Below the pieces are notes generated by a model that was given only the letters and a program-made list of their open reading frames with translations, had not been told where the DNA came from and made no database searches. The position numbers were made by a program, and so were the translations under genes. Positions 1-6,560 of a DNA stretch of 12,720 nt are shown here, one piece after another (position 1 is the stretch's first letter; each line of letters opens with the position of its first letter). Origin of the DNA: JALHTG01 sp964528315 (lineage in GTDB: Archaea > Thermoproteota > Bathyarchaeia > 40CM-2-53-6 > JALHTG01). The stretch lies in assembly GCA_964528315.1 (NCBI GenBank), contig CAZGRO010000040.1, positions 1-12,720 on the forward strand, written 5' to 3'.

Positions 1-473
1 CTCAGAGCCAGAATCTTCCTCGGCTTGTCCTCGAAGGATGCCTCTGCCTCTGTCGGTGTGGTCCCCATGGCCAGTTCCTGCAAGGTGTCAAGAAGCCCTC
101 CACCTTGGCTTGCATCGTAGACATCGCACCGGGATTCTCCTCTGATCAGCGAGAACCGGTAGTCAATTATGTCTTGGATGGATTTTCCCACCCACCGCTC
201 TGGGACATCAAGTATCTCTGTGTCACCGTGGAATGGCGGAATCATCGGGCCAACATAGACCTTGGGATATCCTATTCTGCCAACAAAGACGCTGGGAGGG
301 CTGGACCCATCAATGTGGTCGGTGTCGATTGTCTCGCTCAATCTAACAAGGGCTCGGGCTCGGGCCACTAGAGGACAGCTCCTTTTCCCACAGAGCATGC
401 GACCTCCGCGGCAGTGCAGGCAGAGCGAGGCAGAGGGCGACGAGGAAAGCTCTATTGCGCTAGCTGCGGGCAT
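1..473 (-). CDS. nreA: Nre-family archaeal DNA repair protein, N-terminal part (runs off left edge)
   Basis: The minus frame is open from about position 539 to the window edge. It encodes an N-terminal Cys4 zinc-finger motif (CLHC...C...C at residues 18, 21, 28 and 33), then GSSPPSVFVGRIGYPKVYVG (56-75), PERWVGKSIQDIIDYR (91-106) and SLIRGE (108-113). This order is the hallmark of the archaeal Nre family, which takes part in DNA repair and binds PCNA through a C-terminal PIP motif (family knowledge); that end lies outside the window. The start at 473 (ATG) is the nearest to the zinc finger. In-frame ATGs at 533 and 539 follow a GGTGAG motif and would add about 20 residues that do not look like family sequence. 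A TATA-like CTTTATCG on the minus strand (588-597) could serve the 533/539 starts. Family assignment is firm; the exact start is not. Confidence 0.88.
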   Translation of the reverse strand, partial: MPAASAIELSSSPSASLCLHCRGGRMLCGKRSCPLVARARALVRLSETIDTDHIDGSSPPSVFVGRIGYPKVYVGPMIPPFHGDTEILDVPERWVGKSIQDIIDYRFSLIRGESRCDVYDASQGGGLLDTLQELAMGTTPTEAEASFEDKPRKILAL

Positions 474-587
474 GCCCCCTAATACACCTGAGGGAATCAC
501 ATCAGTGAGCCACCGCACTCTTCCAGAGGGCATCTGCATCTCACCGTCTTCGGCCTGCAGATTTCATTCTAACAGCATCTTATGAAT

Positions 588-597
588 CCGATAAAGC
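588..597 (-). promoter_or_regulatory. Possible TATA box for nreA
   Basis: On the minus strand this reads GCTTTATCGG. It is an AT-rich, archaeal-TATA-like element placed so that transcription would begin near 563-568, about 25-30 nt before the ATG pair at 539/533. The match to consensus is moderate and no other evidence supports it. Confidence 0.3.
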
Positions 598-853
598 ATA
601 GAGATGAAAGAAAGTGCTTGTAGATAATCATCTTTCAATGTTGTGATCTCCCATCATTGTTTCACGAGACAATATGCGCGGAAGAGGGGAGGGACATATA
701 CAGGTGTACATGCACCTACGTAGCGTTCTTTGGTCTAGATCAGGCCTAAAGGCTTGAGTCAAACCCGGAATGCAAAATCCCAACCATTTCGTATTCATCT
801 TTGGCGCTGTGCTGGGAGGGGGGTAGGGGGGTGATATCACCCTCAGCGTCCCA
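598..853. other. Stretch without a convincing gene
   Basis: No translated frame here resembles a protein family. The longest minus ORF (628-840) is a Pro/Cys/Arg-rich translation of a C-rich tract and is judged spurious. The stretch holds an imperfect palindrome AGGTGTACATGCACCT (702-717) just after a TATA-like ACATATACA, a G-rich run (814-831) and a perfect 14-bp palindrome (829-842). No tRNA or other known RNA was recognised. Confidence 0.6.
829..842. promoter_or_regulatory. Perfect 14-bp palindrome, possible operator
   Basis: GGGTGATATCACCC is a perfect palindrome next to a G tract (GGG-A-GGGGGG-TA-GGGGGG, 814-831). It lies downstream of the TrmB-like regulator gene and well upstream of nreA on the same strand, so it does not overlap an obvious core promoter. 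Its half sites GTGATA and TATCAC are the words found in the binding motif of Thermococcales TrmB-like regulators, but with the reverse order and no spacer. Binding by the neighbouring regulator is only a guess. Confidence 0.35.
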
Positions 854-970
854 TCATTTCAGTCGCTCCAATCGAATAGAAGTTGGCACGCCCCTGTGGC
901 CACGGCTGTGGTCACGTTGCCTGAGATTATGTTTGTAGGTCTCCCGTGGGTCGATCATCGGCAACTTCAT
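854..970 (-). CDS. Possible 38-residue basic small protein downstream of the TrmB-like gene
   Basis: An ATG three bases after the TAG stop of the TrmB-like gene opens a 38-codon frame ending in TGA at 854-856. The product is very basic and His-rich (PRETYKHNLRQRDHSRGHRG in its middle). The codons for RDHS and RGHR form an imperfect 12-nt tandem repeat (CGTGACCACAGC then CGTGGCCACAGG), so the repeat unit keeps the frame. There is no clear Shine-Dalgarno, so translation would have to be coupled to the upstream stop. No family is recognised and a frame this short can arise by chance. It is listed as a candidate because its position is operon-like. Confidence 0.25.
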   Translation of the reverse strand: MKLPMIDPRETYKHNLRQRDHSRGHRGVPTSIRLERLK

Positions 971-973
971 GCG

Positions 974-1669
974 CTACGGAGCCCGTGAGCTGTCCCACAT
1001 GAGGTTAAGGAATTCTCTGAAGTGGGCTGCAACGAATTTGTTGTCAACCCATCCACAGGCTGAGTAGTCGAGAAGACCTATCAGCGCTTCGCTCTCATCA
1101 ACCGACAGATCGATTGCTAGGATTGGTTTTCTGAAACGGACCTTCTTGAATTGAGAAGCAGCATCTCGATCATCAGTCACCAGACGGATCTTGACCCTTC
1201 TTTTCTCGAGAGCTTGAAGTTTGGGGACGATCTTGGCCGTCATCTCCGTGCTCCAAGGCATAACAAGGGTCACGCTCTCCTCAGCTCGGTCGAGCATCTC
1301 AAACATCTTGCGGAGAACCTTGTCTCTCCCCATGACCGTGTAGATTATCTCAACTCTAGGGGTTCTTGAGGTCACATTTCGATAGATTCCTTCTAACTGC
1401 GTGAAATCCTCTTTTAGACTGGCAATGGTCTCCTTTCCTATCGACTCAGGTGATTTCGGACTGTATATCGTGGGCCTTGAAGAGGCGGTTTCGGCCCAAC
1501 CTTTAGACACCAAGGTTTTCAGCGCATCGTATGCACTCGGATGAGGAATCTTGGCACGTTGAGCAACGGCCCTCGGGCTAGAAGGACCCAGTTCAGCCAA
1601 GGCTACGTAGGCTCGAGCCTCGTACTCTGTGAGATCTAGCCTCCTCAATGAGCCGACGAGTTTCTCCAA
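974..1669 (-). CDS. TrmB-family transcriptional regulator
   Basis: This 231-residue protein has the TrmB layout. A winged helix-turn-helix covers about residues 1-72, with the typical LDLTEYEARAYVALAELG, AVAQRAKIPHPSAYDALKTL and KGWAE segments. A helical linker (75-100) follows, then a phospholipase-D-like C-terminal domain from about 105 (VEIIYTVMGRDKVLRKMFEML...). Archaeal TrmB proteins usually sense sugars or other small ligands and act as repressors or dual regulators; the C-terminal sugar-binding extension of classical TrmB is not evident here. The start is TTG at 1669, preceded by GAGGAG with a short spacer. It is transcribed divergently from the geranylgeranyl reductase gene across 71 bp that contain one TATA box and a palindromic operator. 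Autoregulation and control of the reductase are therefore likely, but this is inferred from position only. Confidence 0.85.
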   Translation of the reverse strand: MEKLVGSLRRLDLTEYEARAYVALAELGPSSPRAVAQRAKIPHPSAYDALKTLVSKGWAETASSRPTIYSPKSPESIGKETIASLKEDFTQLEGIYRNVTSRTPRVEIIYTVMGRDKVLRKMFEMLDRAEESVTLVMPWSTEMTAKIVPKLQALEKRRVKIRLVTDDRDAASQFKKVRFRKPILAIDLSVDESEALIGLLDYSACGWVDNKFVAAHFREFLNLMWDSSRAP

Positions 1670-1700
1670 TTCTCCTCGCGCCTTCCTTGTATTCGATAAT

Positions 1701-1710
1701 CTTATATAAA
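1701..1710. promoter_or_regulatory. Shared TATA box for the divergent regulator/reductase pair
   Basis: CTTATATAAA contains the self-complementary TTATATAA (1702-1709). It lies 31 nt before the TTG start of the reductase (1741) and 32 nt before the TTG start of the TrmB-like gene (1669, minus). With the usual 25-27 nt from TATA to start of transcription, both genes would have leaders of about 10 nt holding only the ribosome binding site. It is the only good TATA match in the 71-bp intergenic region. Confidence 0.7.
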
Positions 1711-1730
1711 TTAGTAGCGATCACTACTAA
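1711..1730. promoter_or_regulatory. 20-bp near-perfect palindromic operator
   Basis: TTAGTAGCGATCACTACTAA has 7-bp arms TTAGTAG/CTACTAA around a GATC centre, with only one mismatched pair. It directly follows the TATA box and reaches the expected start of transcription of the reductase, where a bound dimer would block RNA polymerase. For the divergent regulator gene the same site lies just upstream of TATA, over the TFB-recognition side. The neighbouring TrmB-like protein is the obvious candidate to bind, which is an inference. Confidence 0.6.
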
Positions 1731-1740
1731 CAGAGGTAAA

Positions 1741-3081
1741 TTGGAGAAGCAAGACCTGGTGATCGTTGGCGCAGGAACCGCAGGAGCCGTCGTCGCCGCA
1801 GACGCGGCAAGAAAAGGGCTGCGGGTATCCCTCGTAGATCTGAAGCAGGCGGGATCGATAGGCGAGAAGGTGTGTGGTGACGCCATCGCCAAACATCACT
1901 TCGACAACCTGAACATGCAATATCCTTCCGGAGATGAATTGGAAGGGAAAGTTGATGGGATGCGCGTATTCTCTCCTGATCGAGAGACCTCACTCAGAAT
2001 TCAAGGAGAGGGCATGTCAGGATTCACGATCGATAGGCACAGGTTCGGGCAGAGACTTCTAAAAGAGGCGCTCAATGCAGGAGCAACTCTGCTCGATCAA
2101 ACAAGAGTCATTGGACCTCTGATCCGAGACGGATTCGTGCAAGGTATTGAGGCGCAGCAGGAAGGAGCTGAAGGTAAAATGGAGATTCCAGCCTCGGTCA
2201 CGGTTGATGCCAGCGGATGCGTCGGAGCAATCAGAAGCAGGCTACCCCCCTCCTTCGGCATTGAATCCAACATCAAGAATGAGGACATGATTGTGGCCTA
2301 CAGAGAGATCAGATCCGATGTTGCATGGTCCTCCAACCTAGGAGAGATCTATCTTACAATGCAACTGGCGCCAGGAGGCTACTACTGGATATTCGACAAA
2401 GGAAATGGAAAAGTCAATGTTGGCCTCGGAGTCCAGATGACTGACAAGCATCCGAACCCCAAGGAGCAACTGTACAAACACGTTCTCTCTCAGACCATCT
2501 TCGCGAAATCGAGGACGGAGCAAGGGGGTGGGGGGGTCGTTCCGACTCGCAGGCCAATCTACTCCCTTGTATCTGACGGCATCCTGATCGTGGGTGACGC
2601 TGCATGCCTGGTCAATCCTATACACGGTGGCGGTATAGGCCCCTCGATGCTGAGTGGAAGGCTCGCGGCGCAGGCCGCGATCGAAGGTCTTGAGAAAGGG
2701 AACGTGAGCAAAGAAGCACTCTGGCAATACAACATCAGATACATGCAGAGCTATGGAGCAAAGCAGGCAGGTCTCGACATCTTTCGCTTATTCCTCCAGA
2801 ACATATCAGACGACGAATTGAACTTTGGAATGAAGAATCGCTTGGTGAGGGAGGAAGATGTGCTGCGAACAAGTATGACTGGTGATCTTCAACTGAGCAT
2901 CCTTGACAAGGCTGGGAGGGCGTTGAAAGCAATGGCTCGGCCAGGGTTCTTGATGAAGTTGGAGAGGACTGCGACGAAGATGCGGGAGATCAAGGCGCTC
3001 TACCAGAGGTATCCTGCGTCAAGCGATTTTGAGCGATGGAAACGTAGCGTTGCCTCGATCTATGAGTCACTGGTTGCCTAG
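1741..3081 (+). CDS. Geranylgeranyl reductase family protein (archaeal membrane lipid saturation)
   Basis: This 446-residue FAD-dependent reductase of the FixC/GGR family would saturate the geranylgeranyl chains of archaeal phospholipids at the membrane. Visible motifs are the dinucleotide fold GAGTAG (10-15), KVCGDAI (43-49, the conserved GGR cysteine motif), DASGC (156-160), the substrate motif PGGYYWIF (211-218) and the second FAD motif GDAACLVNPIHGGGIG (285-300). Family members usually have FP(K/E/F)G after YxW; here it is FDKG. The TTG at 1741 is preferred: it puts the FAD motif at the usual distance from the N-terminus and has AGAGGT just upstream. An ATG at 1648 would make the coding region run through the TATA box and operator. 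It diverges from the TrmB-like gene and converges on a polyprenol glycosyltransferase gene, another user of isoprenoid lipids. Exact substrate (lipid, quinone or other prenyl chain) is not shown. Confidence 0.9.
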   Translation: MEKQDLVIVGAGTAGAVVAADAARKGLRVSLVDLKQAGSIGEKVCGDAIAKHHFDNLNMQYPSGDELEGKVDGMRVFSPDRETSLRIQGEGMSGFTIDRHRFGQRLLKEALNAGATLLDQTRVIGPLIRDGFVQGIEAQQEGAEGKMEIPASVTVDASGCVGAIRSRLPPSFGIESNIKNEDMIVAYREIRSDVAWSSNLGEIYLTMQLAPGGYYWIFDKGNGKVNVGLGVQMTDKHPNPKEQLYKHVLSQTIFAKSRTEQGGGGVVPTRRPIYSLVSDGILIVGDAACLVNPIHGGGIGPSMLSGRLAAQAAIEGLEKGNVSKEALWQYNIRYMQSYGAKQAGLDIFRLFLQNISDDELNFGMKNRLVREEDVLRTSMTGDLQLSILDKAGRALKAMARPGFLMKLERTATKMREIKALYQRYPASSDFERWKRSVASIYESLVA

Positions 3082-3142
3082 TCAGTTTCCCTCGGCGCGG
3101 CGGTAACTAACCAGTCTCCTAAGCCTGGTGGCTACGCCATGG

Positions 3143-3835
3143 TCAGAAGAGATGCGACAGGATGAACTTGAAGACTATGTAGATCTCATGAAATCCAGCT
3201 TTGCTCGTTCCCTTCTCCCTATTCACGAAGTTTATCGGTACCTCTGCAACTTTCAGCCCGTTCTTGCTCGCCACGTAAATGGTCTCGATCTCGAAGGCGC
3301 CCATACTCCTGTTCTCCTTTGTCGCCTCCACGACAAGCTCCGCTGCCTTTCTGCTGTAGATCTTGAATCCGGCCGTCGGGTCCTTTGCCGGCAAACCTAG
3401 GAGAGTGCTTGCCAGCCAACATGCGGTCCTGCTAGCCAATCTTCGGGTGAAGGTCCATCCCTTGGTTCCCCCTCCGGGAACATATCTGGACCCTATTACA
3501 ATGTCAGCTTCCTGACTGAACATAGAGGGGAGATAGGAAGGATCGTGGCTGAGATCTGCATCCATTTGCAGAAAGCGAGTCGCATCAGCGCGTTTCGCAG
3601 CCTCCTTTAGGCCATCGCGAATTGCGCTTCCAAATCCTAACTTGCTTCCCCTCTGAAGCACAGACACGTTTCCATATACTTCGTTCAAAGAGCGAACAGC
3701 AGCCTCCGTCCCATCCGCACTTCCATCATCAACAACAACAATCTCGGAAACATGTTCTTTCAAGGCTTCGAGTCGCTCGACCAGCGACCTGATGCTTTCC
3801 GCTTCATTGTACGTGGGGATAACAGCAATTGCCAC
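3143..3835 (-). CDS. GT2 glycosyltransferase, dolichyl/polyprenol-phosphate mannose synthase-like
   Basis: This 230-residue family 2 glycosyltransferase probably transfers a sugar, likely mannose from GDP-mannose, onto a polyprenol phosphate at the cytoplasmic face of the membrane. Motifs are IPTYNE (6-11), VVDDGSADGT (34-43), the metal-binding MDADLSHDP (91-99), GSRYVPGG (115-122), KDPTAGFKIY (151-160), GAFEIE (179-184) and FVNREKGTSK (203-212). This set is typical of Dpm1-type enzymes. There is no C-terminal membrane domain or GtrA-like extension, so it is the short form. The start is GTG at 3835 with AAGGAG nine bases upstream. It ends 61 bp from the stop of the convergent reductase. Sugar specificity cannot be read from the sequence, and other polyprenol-phosphate sugars are possible. 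Confidence 0.87.
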   Translation of the reverse strand: MAIAVIPTYNEAESIRSLVERLEALKEHVSEIVVVDDGSADGTEAAVRSLNEVYGNVSVLQRGSKLGFGSAIRDGLKEAAKRADATRFLQMDADLSHDPSYLPSMFSQEADIVIGSRYVPGGGTKGWTFTRRLASRTACWLASTLLGLPAKDPTAGFKIYSRKAAELVVEATKENRSMGAFEIETIYVASKNGLKVAEVPINFVNREKGTSKAGFHEIYIVFKFILSHLF

Positions 3836-3881
3836 TGCGGTTGACTCCTTCCTGCCAATGTAGGGTTGAAGGCCTCAGTTT

Positions 3882-3889
3882 GATAAATC
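3882..3889. promoter_or_regulatory. Possible TATA element between the glycosyltransferase and the 149-residue protein gene
   Basis: GATAAATC on plus and GATTTATC on minus lies in the 109-bp divergent region, 46 nt from the GTG at 3835 and 55 nt from the ATG at 3945. It could serve either direction with leaders of about 25-35 nt. The match is moderate. Confidence 0.3.
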
Positions 3890-3944
3890 TAGTCCAAATC
3901 GAAGACATTTTCTTCCGGCGAGACAAAGCCATAGGCGATGAAGG

Positions 3945-4394
3945 ATGGACCTACTCTCAACGAACGTCAAAAGCAAGTTGCTCAGGAATTCACATCTTCT
4001 GATTCATGGCACCTGTCTTAGGTCTGAGAGCCCGAAGATCTTTGCTGACATGTCCGAGGGAAGGATACCGCTAGATACCTGCCTAGAGAAGGAACACATG
4101 AACACTGTGGGCTTCAAAATAGCCACGATAATTGGAACGTCATCGCCAACAGGGATTGCAGTATTGACCATGAACGGTTCCCCGCATTGCCTTCAACTTC
4201 ACTTCGCTGTGGAACAAGCAGTCAAGCAGACACGGTCCAGACTCAGGCCAAGACATTTCGTTGTTGAGAAAGGAGTGGTGCGGGAAGTTGACCGTCACGT
4301 CGTCTGGCTGGCTAGACATCTCGCAGACCTAAACTTGTTTCTGGAGTCTCGCGGGAAGGACGCCCCGACTGCTAGCCAAGGTCGAAAGGCTTAA
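3945..4394 (+). CDS. Hypothetical protein, probably conserved in archaea (149 residues)
   Basis: I do not recognise a named family. The core, about residues 45-110, looks like a folded, selected sequence: TCLEKEHMNTVGFKIATIIG (45-64), a hydrophobic strand then NGSPHCLQLHFAVEQA (77-92) and RPRHFVVEKGVVREV (101-115). It has cysteines at 24, 46 and 82 and histidines at 21, 51, 81 and 86, which might bind a metal, but no standard motif is seen. The C-terminus is charged and probably disordered. No signal peptide or membrane segment is visible. The ATG at 3945 directly follows AAGG, which is too close to be a good ribosome site, so a later start is possible. The gene ends 25 nt before the adenosine-specific kinase gene, suggesting cotranscription and perhaps a related role. 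Confidence 0.6.
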   Translation: MDLLSTNVKSKLLRNSHLLIHGTCLRSESPKIFADMSEGRIPLDTCLEKEHMNTVGFKIATIIGTSSPTGIAVLTMNGSPHCLQLHFAVEQAVKQTRSRLRPRHFVVEKGVVREVDRHVVWLARHLADLNLFLESRGKDAPTASQGRKA

Positions 4395-4419
4395 CAGATC
4401 TTCCAAGAGACATCATCTT

Positions 4420-4914
4420 GTGCTGAAATTGGAACTGAAAGTTGTCAAAATAGTGACTCCGAAAGACGTGCAGCTGATTCTGGGCACATCTCACTTCATC
4501 AAGTCAGTGGAAGACCTCTACGAAGCCATTGTCGGATCAGTGCCAAATGCCAAGTTTGGAATCGGCTTCTGCGAAAGCTCGGGACCGTGCCTAGTGAGGG
4601 GTGAAGGAAATGACTCTGAGCTAACGGAACAGGCGAAGAAGAACGCTTTCGCTCTCAGCTCGGGCCACAGCTTCATCATACTCCTGAAGGATGCGTATCC
4701 GATTAACGTTCTTAATGCGGTAAAGATGGTTCCGGAGGTCTGTACGATTCATTGTGCGACAGCGAACCCTGTGGAAGTCGTGGTGGCTGAGACCGAACAA
4801 GGGAGAGGAATACTTGGAGTAGTAGATGGCTTAAGATCAAAAGGCATTGAGACTCAAAGCGATGTCGAGGAGAGAAAGAAGTTTCTCAGAAAGATAGGAT
4901 ACAAACTCGGTTAG
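4420..4914 (+). CDS. Adenosine-specific kinase family protein (COG1839)
   Basis: This 164-residue protein matches the small archaeal/bacterial family typified by the adenosine-specific kinase of Pyrobaculum (family knowledge). Characteristic segments are LGTSHFIKSVEDLYEAIVGS (21-40), FGIGFCESSGPCLVR (46-60), SSGHSFIILLKDAYPINVLN (80-99), HCATANPVEVVVAETEQGRG (111-130) with ILGVVDG after it, and KKFLRKIGYKLG at the C-terminus. Length and end agree with the family. The start is GTG at 4420; the ribosome site is weak (AGAGA further upstream) and a TTG at 4429 is an alternative. It follows the 149-residue gene by 25 nt and is probably cotranscribed. The family's physiological substrate is not well settled, so naming beyond the family would be inference. 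Confidence 0.85.
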   Translation: MLKLELKVVKIVTPKDVQLILGTSHFIKSVEDLYEAIVGSVPNAKFGIGFCESSGPCLVRGEGNDSELTEQAKKNAFALSSGHSFIILLKDAYPINVLNAVKMVPEVCTIHCATANPVEVVVAETEQGRGILGVVDGLRSKGIETQSDVEERKKFLRKIGYKLG

Positions 4915-4979
4915 CTCACACGAGGCTCGGAAAACCCTTTTCTTCATCCGAAGCCCAAGTGGGGCAAGGGAGCAGAGAC

Positions 4980-5894
4980 ATGCGACGATTCAAAATGAAG
5001 CAAGTCGACGTCTTCACCAACCGTCCGCTCACTGGGAACCCACTCGCAGTATTCTTGGACGGCAGGGGCCTAAGCTCTGAGGAGATGCTTTCCACCGCTA
5101 GAGAGATGAATCTTTCAGAGACAACGTTTGTTCTGCCACCGGTTGAAAAAGCAGCAAACTACAAGGTCCGCATATTTACTCCCGCGAAGGAGATCCCCTT
5201 CGCAGGCCATCCGTCCATTGGCACAGCTCATGCCTTGATTGAAGACGGAAGAATAGCCTTGGACAAGGGAGCTACTGTTGTGCGCCAAGAGGTAGGCATA
5301 GGCGTTCTTCCGATCGAGATTGAGTCGACCGCGAATGGAAGACGCGTGATTACTATGACGCAGGGAAAACCCAAGCTCGGTCGAATCATAGAGGACGTCC
5401 AGAGCGTTGCTGACGCGTTGGGAATACCGAAAGCGGAGATTGCGGACGCCAGACTGCCCATTCAGATCTCATCGACAGGATTGGATCAGCTCATGGTACC
5501 AATCCGATCCCTTGAGAGGGTTCGCCGGCTCTCTCCCAGCTTTGATAGAATAGGGGAGCTGGAGAGGAAGCTGGGTGTACTGGGTATGCTTATCTTCACT
5601 CTTGAAACCTCCATTTCTGAAGCATCGGTTCATGCGAGATTCTTCGCTCCAGCATCCGGCGTCCCAGAAGACCCAGCCACCGGAAGCGCCGCTGGAGCTC
5701 TCGGCGTCTATCTTACGAGCCACAAGGTGTTCGGCCTTCAGAATCCAATATCCTTCACAGTGGAACAAGGCCTGGAAATCCACAGGCCAAGCATGATCCA
5801 CGTGTCAGTGCAGCATGAGGCAGGTATTCCAAGCCTAGTGAAGGTTGGGGGAGAAGCTGTTACGATACTGGACGGAGAGCTCCTTCTGCCCTAA
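4980..5894 (+). CDS. PhzF-family isomerase/epimerase-like protein
   Basis: This 304-residue protein has the two-domain diaminopimelate-epimerase-like fold of the PhzF family. It shows VDVFTNRPLTGNPLAVF (9-25), MNLSETTFV (43-51) with the catalytic Glu at 47, FTPAKEIPFAGHPSIGTA (66-83) and EDPATGSAAGALGVYL (230-245). PhzF itself isomerises a phenazine precursor, but most archaeal members have unknown substrates and no phenazine genes are nearby. The start is ATG at 4980, with AAGGGAG seven bases upstream; GTG at 4959 is in frame but would put that ribosome site inside the gene, and ATG at 4995 is also possible. It ends 18 bp from the convergent exporter gene. Confidence 0.9.
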   Translation: MRRFKMKQVDVFTNRPLTGNPLAVFLDGRGLSSEEMLSTAREMNLSETTFVLPPVEKAANYKVRIFTPAKEIPFAGHPSIGTAHALIEDGRIALDKGATVVRQEVGIGVLPIEIESTANGRRVITMTQGKPKLGRIIEDVQSVADALGIPKAEIADARLPIQISSTGLDQLMVPIRSLERVRRLSPSFDRIGELERKLGVLGMLIFTLETSISEASVHARFFAPASGVPEDPATGSAAGALGVYLTSHKVFGLQNPISFTVEQGLEIHRPSMIHVSVQHEAGIPSLVKVGGEAVTILDGELLLP

Positions 5895-5912
5895 GGCTAC
5901 GGGAAGCAACGG

Positions 5913-6560
5913 TCAGATGGAGCCGCTCATCGCTCCATATATGAAGATAGATCCCAGTACAGCAAGAAAGATGCCGCAGCCTCCCAACACAATTCTATAC
6001 ACATGATCGGTCATGTACCGTCTACTCTTGCTGACAGACCACGAAAGAAAAGTATACCATGATAGGTCAGACATCCAATGCGATAAGAAGAATACTGCTA
6101 CCCCAATCAGGCCAGCGATCTCCAATCCCTTCACCGTGAACACGTTTCCGACTGTTGCCCACCACACGTAGAAGTACGGGTTTACGGAGCTGGCCAAGAT
6201 GCCAGCTAGCACCGGATGTGACGACACAGATTTGGACTCGTTAATTGTCGCAGGAAATTCGGCATGTCCGCTGGCCTTCAACAAGCCAAGACTCATCCAG
6301 AAAAGAAAGCTACCTCCAACGAATCCCACCGCAGTCCGAACAAGCTGAATGCCAATGAAGGTACTCAATCCGAGAACAAGCGCCATCTCCAATGGCGCCT
6401 CCAACAACGCGTGCCCCAGAATTATCTGGGGCCCCACCTTCCAGCCTTTTCTTGCAGCTTGAAGAACAACGGCAACAAAGACTGTTCCGGGCATCAGGGC
6501 ACCTGAGAAACCCGCCATGAAGGAGGCGCCTGCTAGAAATATGAGTTCCTCGAAGCCCAG
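5913..6560 (-). CDS. LysE/RhtB-type amino-acid exporter family, probable CTG start
   Basis: This is an integral membrane protein of about six helices. LysE-family marks are SGALMPGTVFVAVV in the first helix, GHALLEAPLEMALVLG, and NPYFYVWWATVGN in the middle. Starting at the first ATG (6518) leaves 201 residues and cuts off the front half of helix 1. The frame stays open upstream and encodes EELIFLAGASF, which completes that helix. The only plausible start is CTG at 6560, preceded by GGTGAT with a six-base spacer; this is a good match to the archaeal anti-Shine-Dalgarno. That gives 215 residues. A one-base sequence error is the alternative, since an ATG in another frame lies within the ribosome site. 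Substrate is unknown. It converges with the PhzF-like gene and is divergent from alaX. Confidence 0.82.
   Translation of the reverse strand: MGFEELIFLAGASFMAGFSGALMPGTVFVAVVLQAARKGWKVGPQIILGHALLEAPLEMALVLGLSTFIGIQLVRTAVGFVGGSFLFWMSLGLLKASGHAEFPATINESKSVSSHPVLAGILASSVNPYFYVWWATVGNVFTVKGLEIAGLIGVAVFFLSHWMSDLSWYTFLSWSVSKSRRYMTDHVYRIVLGGCGIFLAVLGSIFIYGAMSGSI

Noticed and set aside
105..585. Two plus-strand ORFs (105-371, 262-585)
   Set aside because: They are antisense to the clearly recognisable Nre reading frame and their translations resemble no family.
628..840. 70-codon minus-strand ORF
   Set aside because: Its translation begins with a Pro-rich stretch from a C-rich tract and has no family features; it lies in a region that looks regulatory.
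640..870. Possible box C/D guide RNA on the minus strand (two ATGATGG words, one near CTGA)
   Set aside because: The D/D' boxes are missing or spaced wrongly for 10-21 nt guides, so no C/D fold could be supported despite the nop5/flpA genes in the window.
1648..1740. Upstream ATG start for the geranylgeranyl reductase
   Set aside because: It would translate the TATA box and operator, overlap the regulator gene start and add 31 residues before the FAD motif, which normally lies at the extreme N-terminus.
3110..3129. ACCAG/CTGGT inverted repeat between the convergent reductase and glycosyltransferase genes
   Set aside because: The 5-bp stem with a ten-base loop and no T run is too weak to call a terminator.
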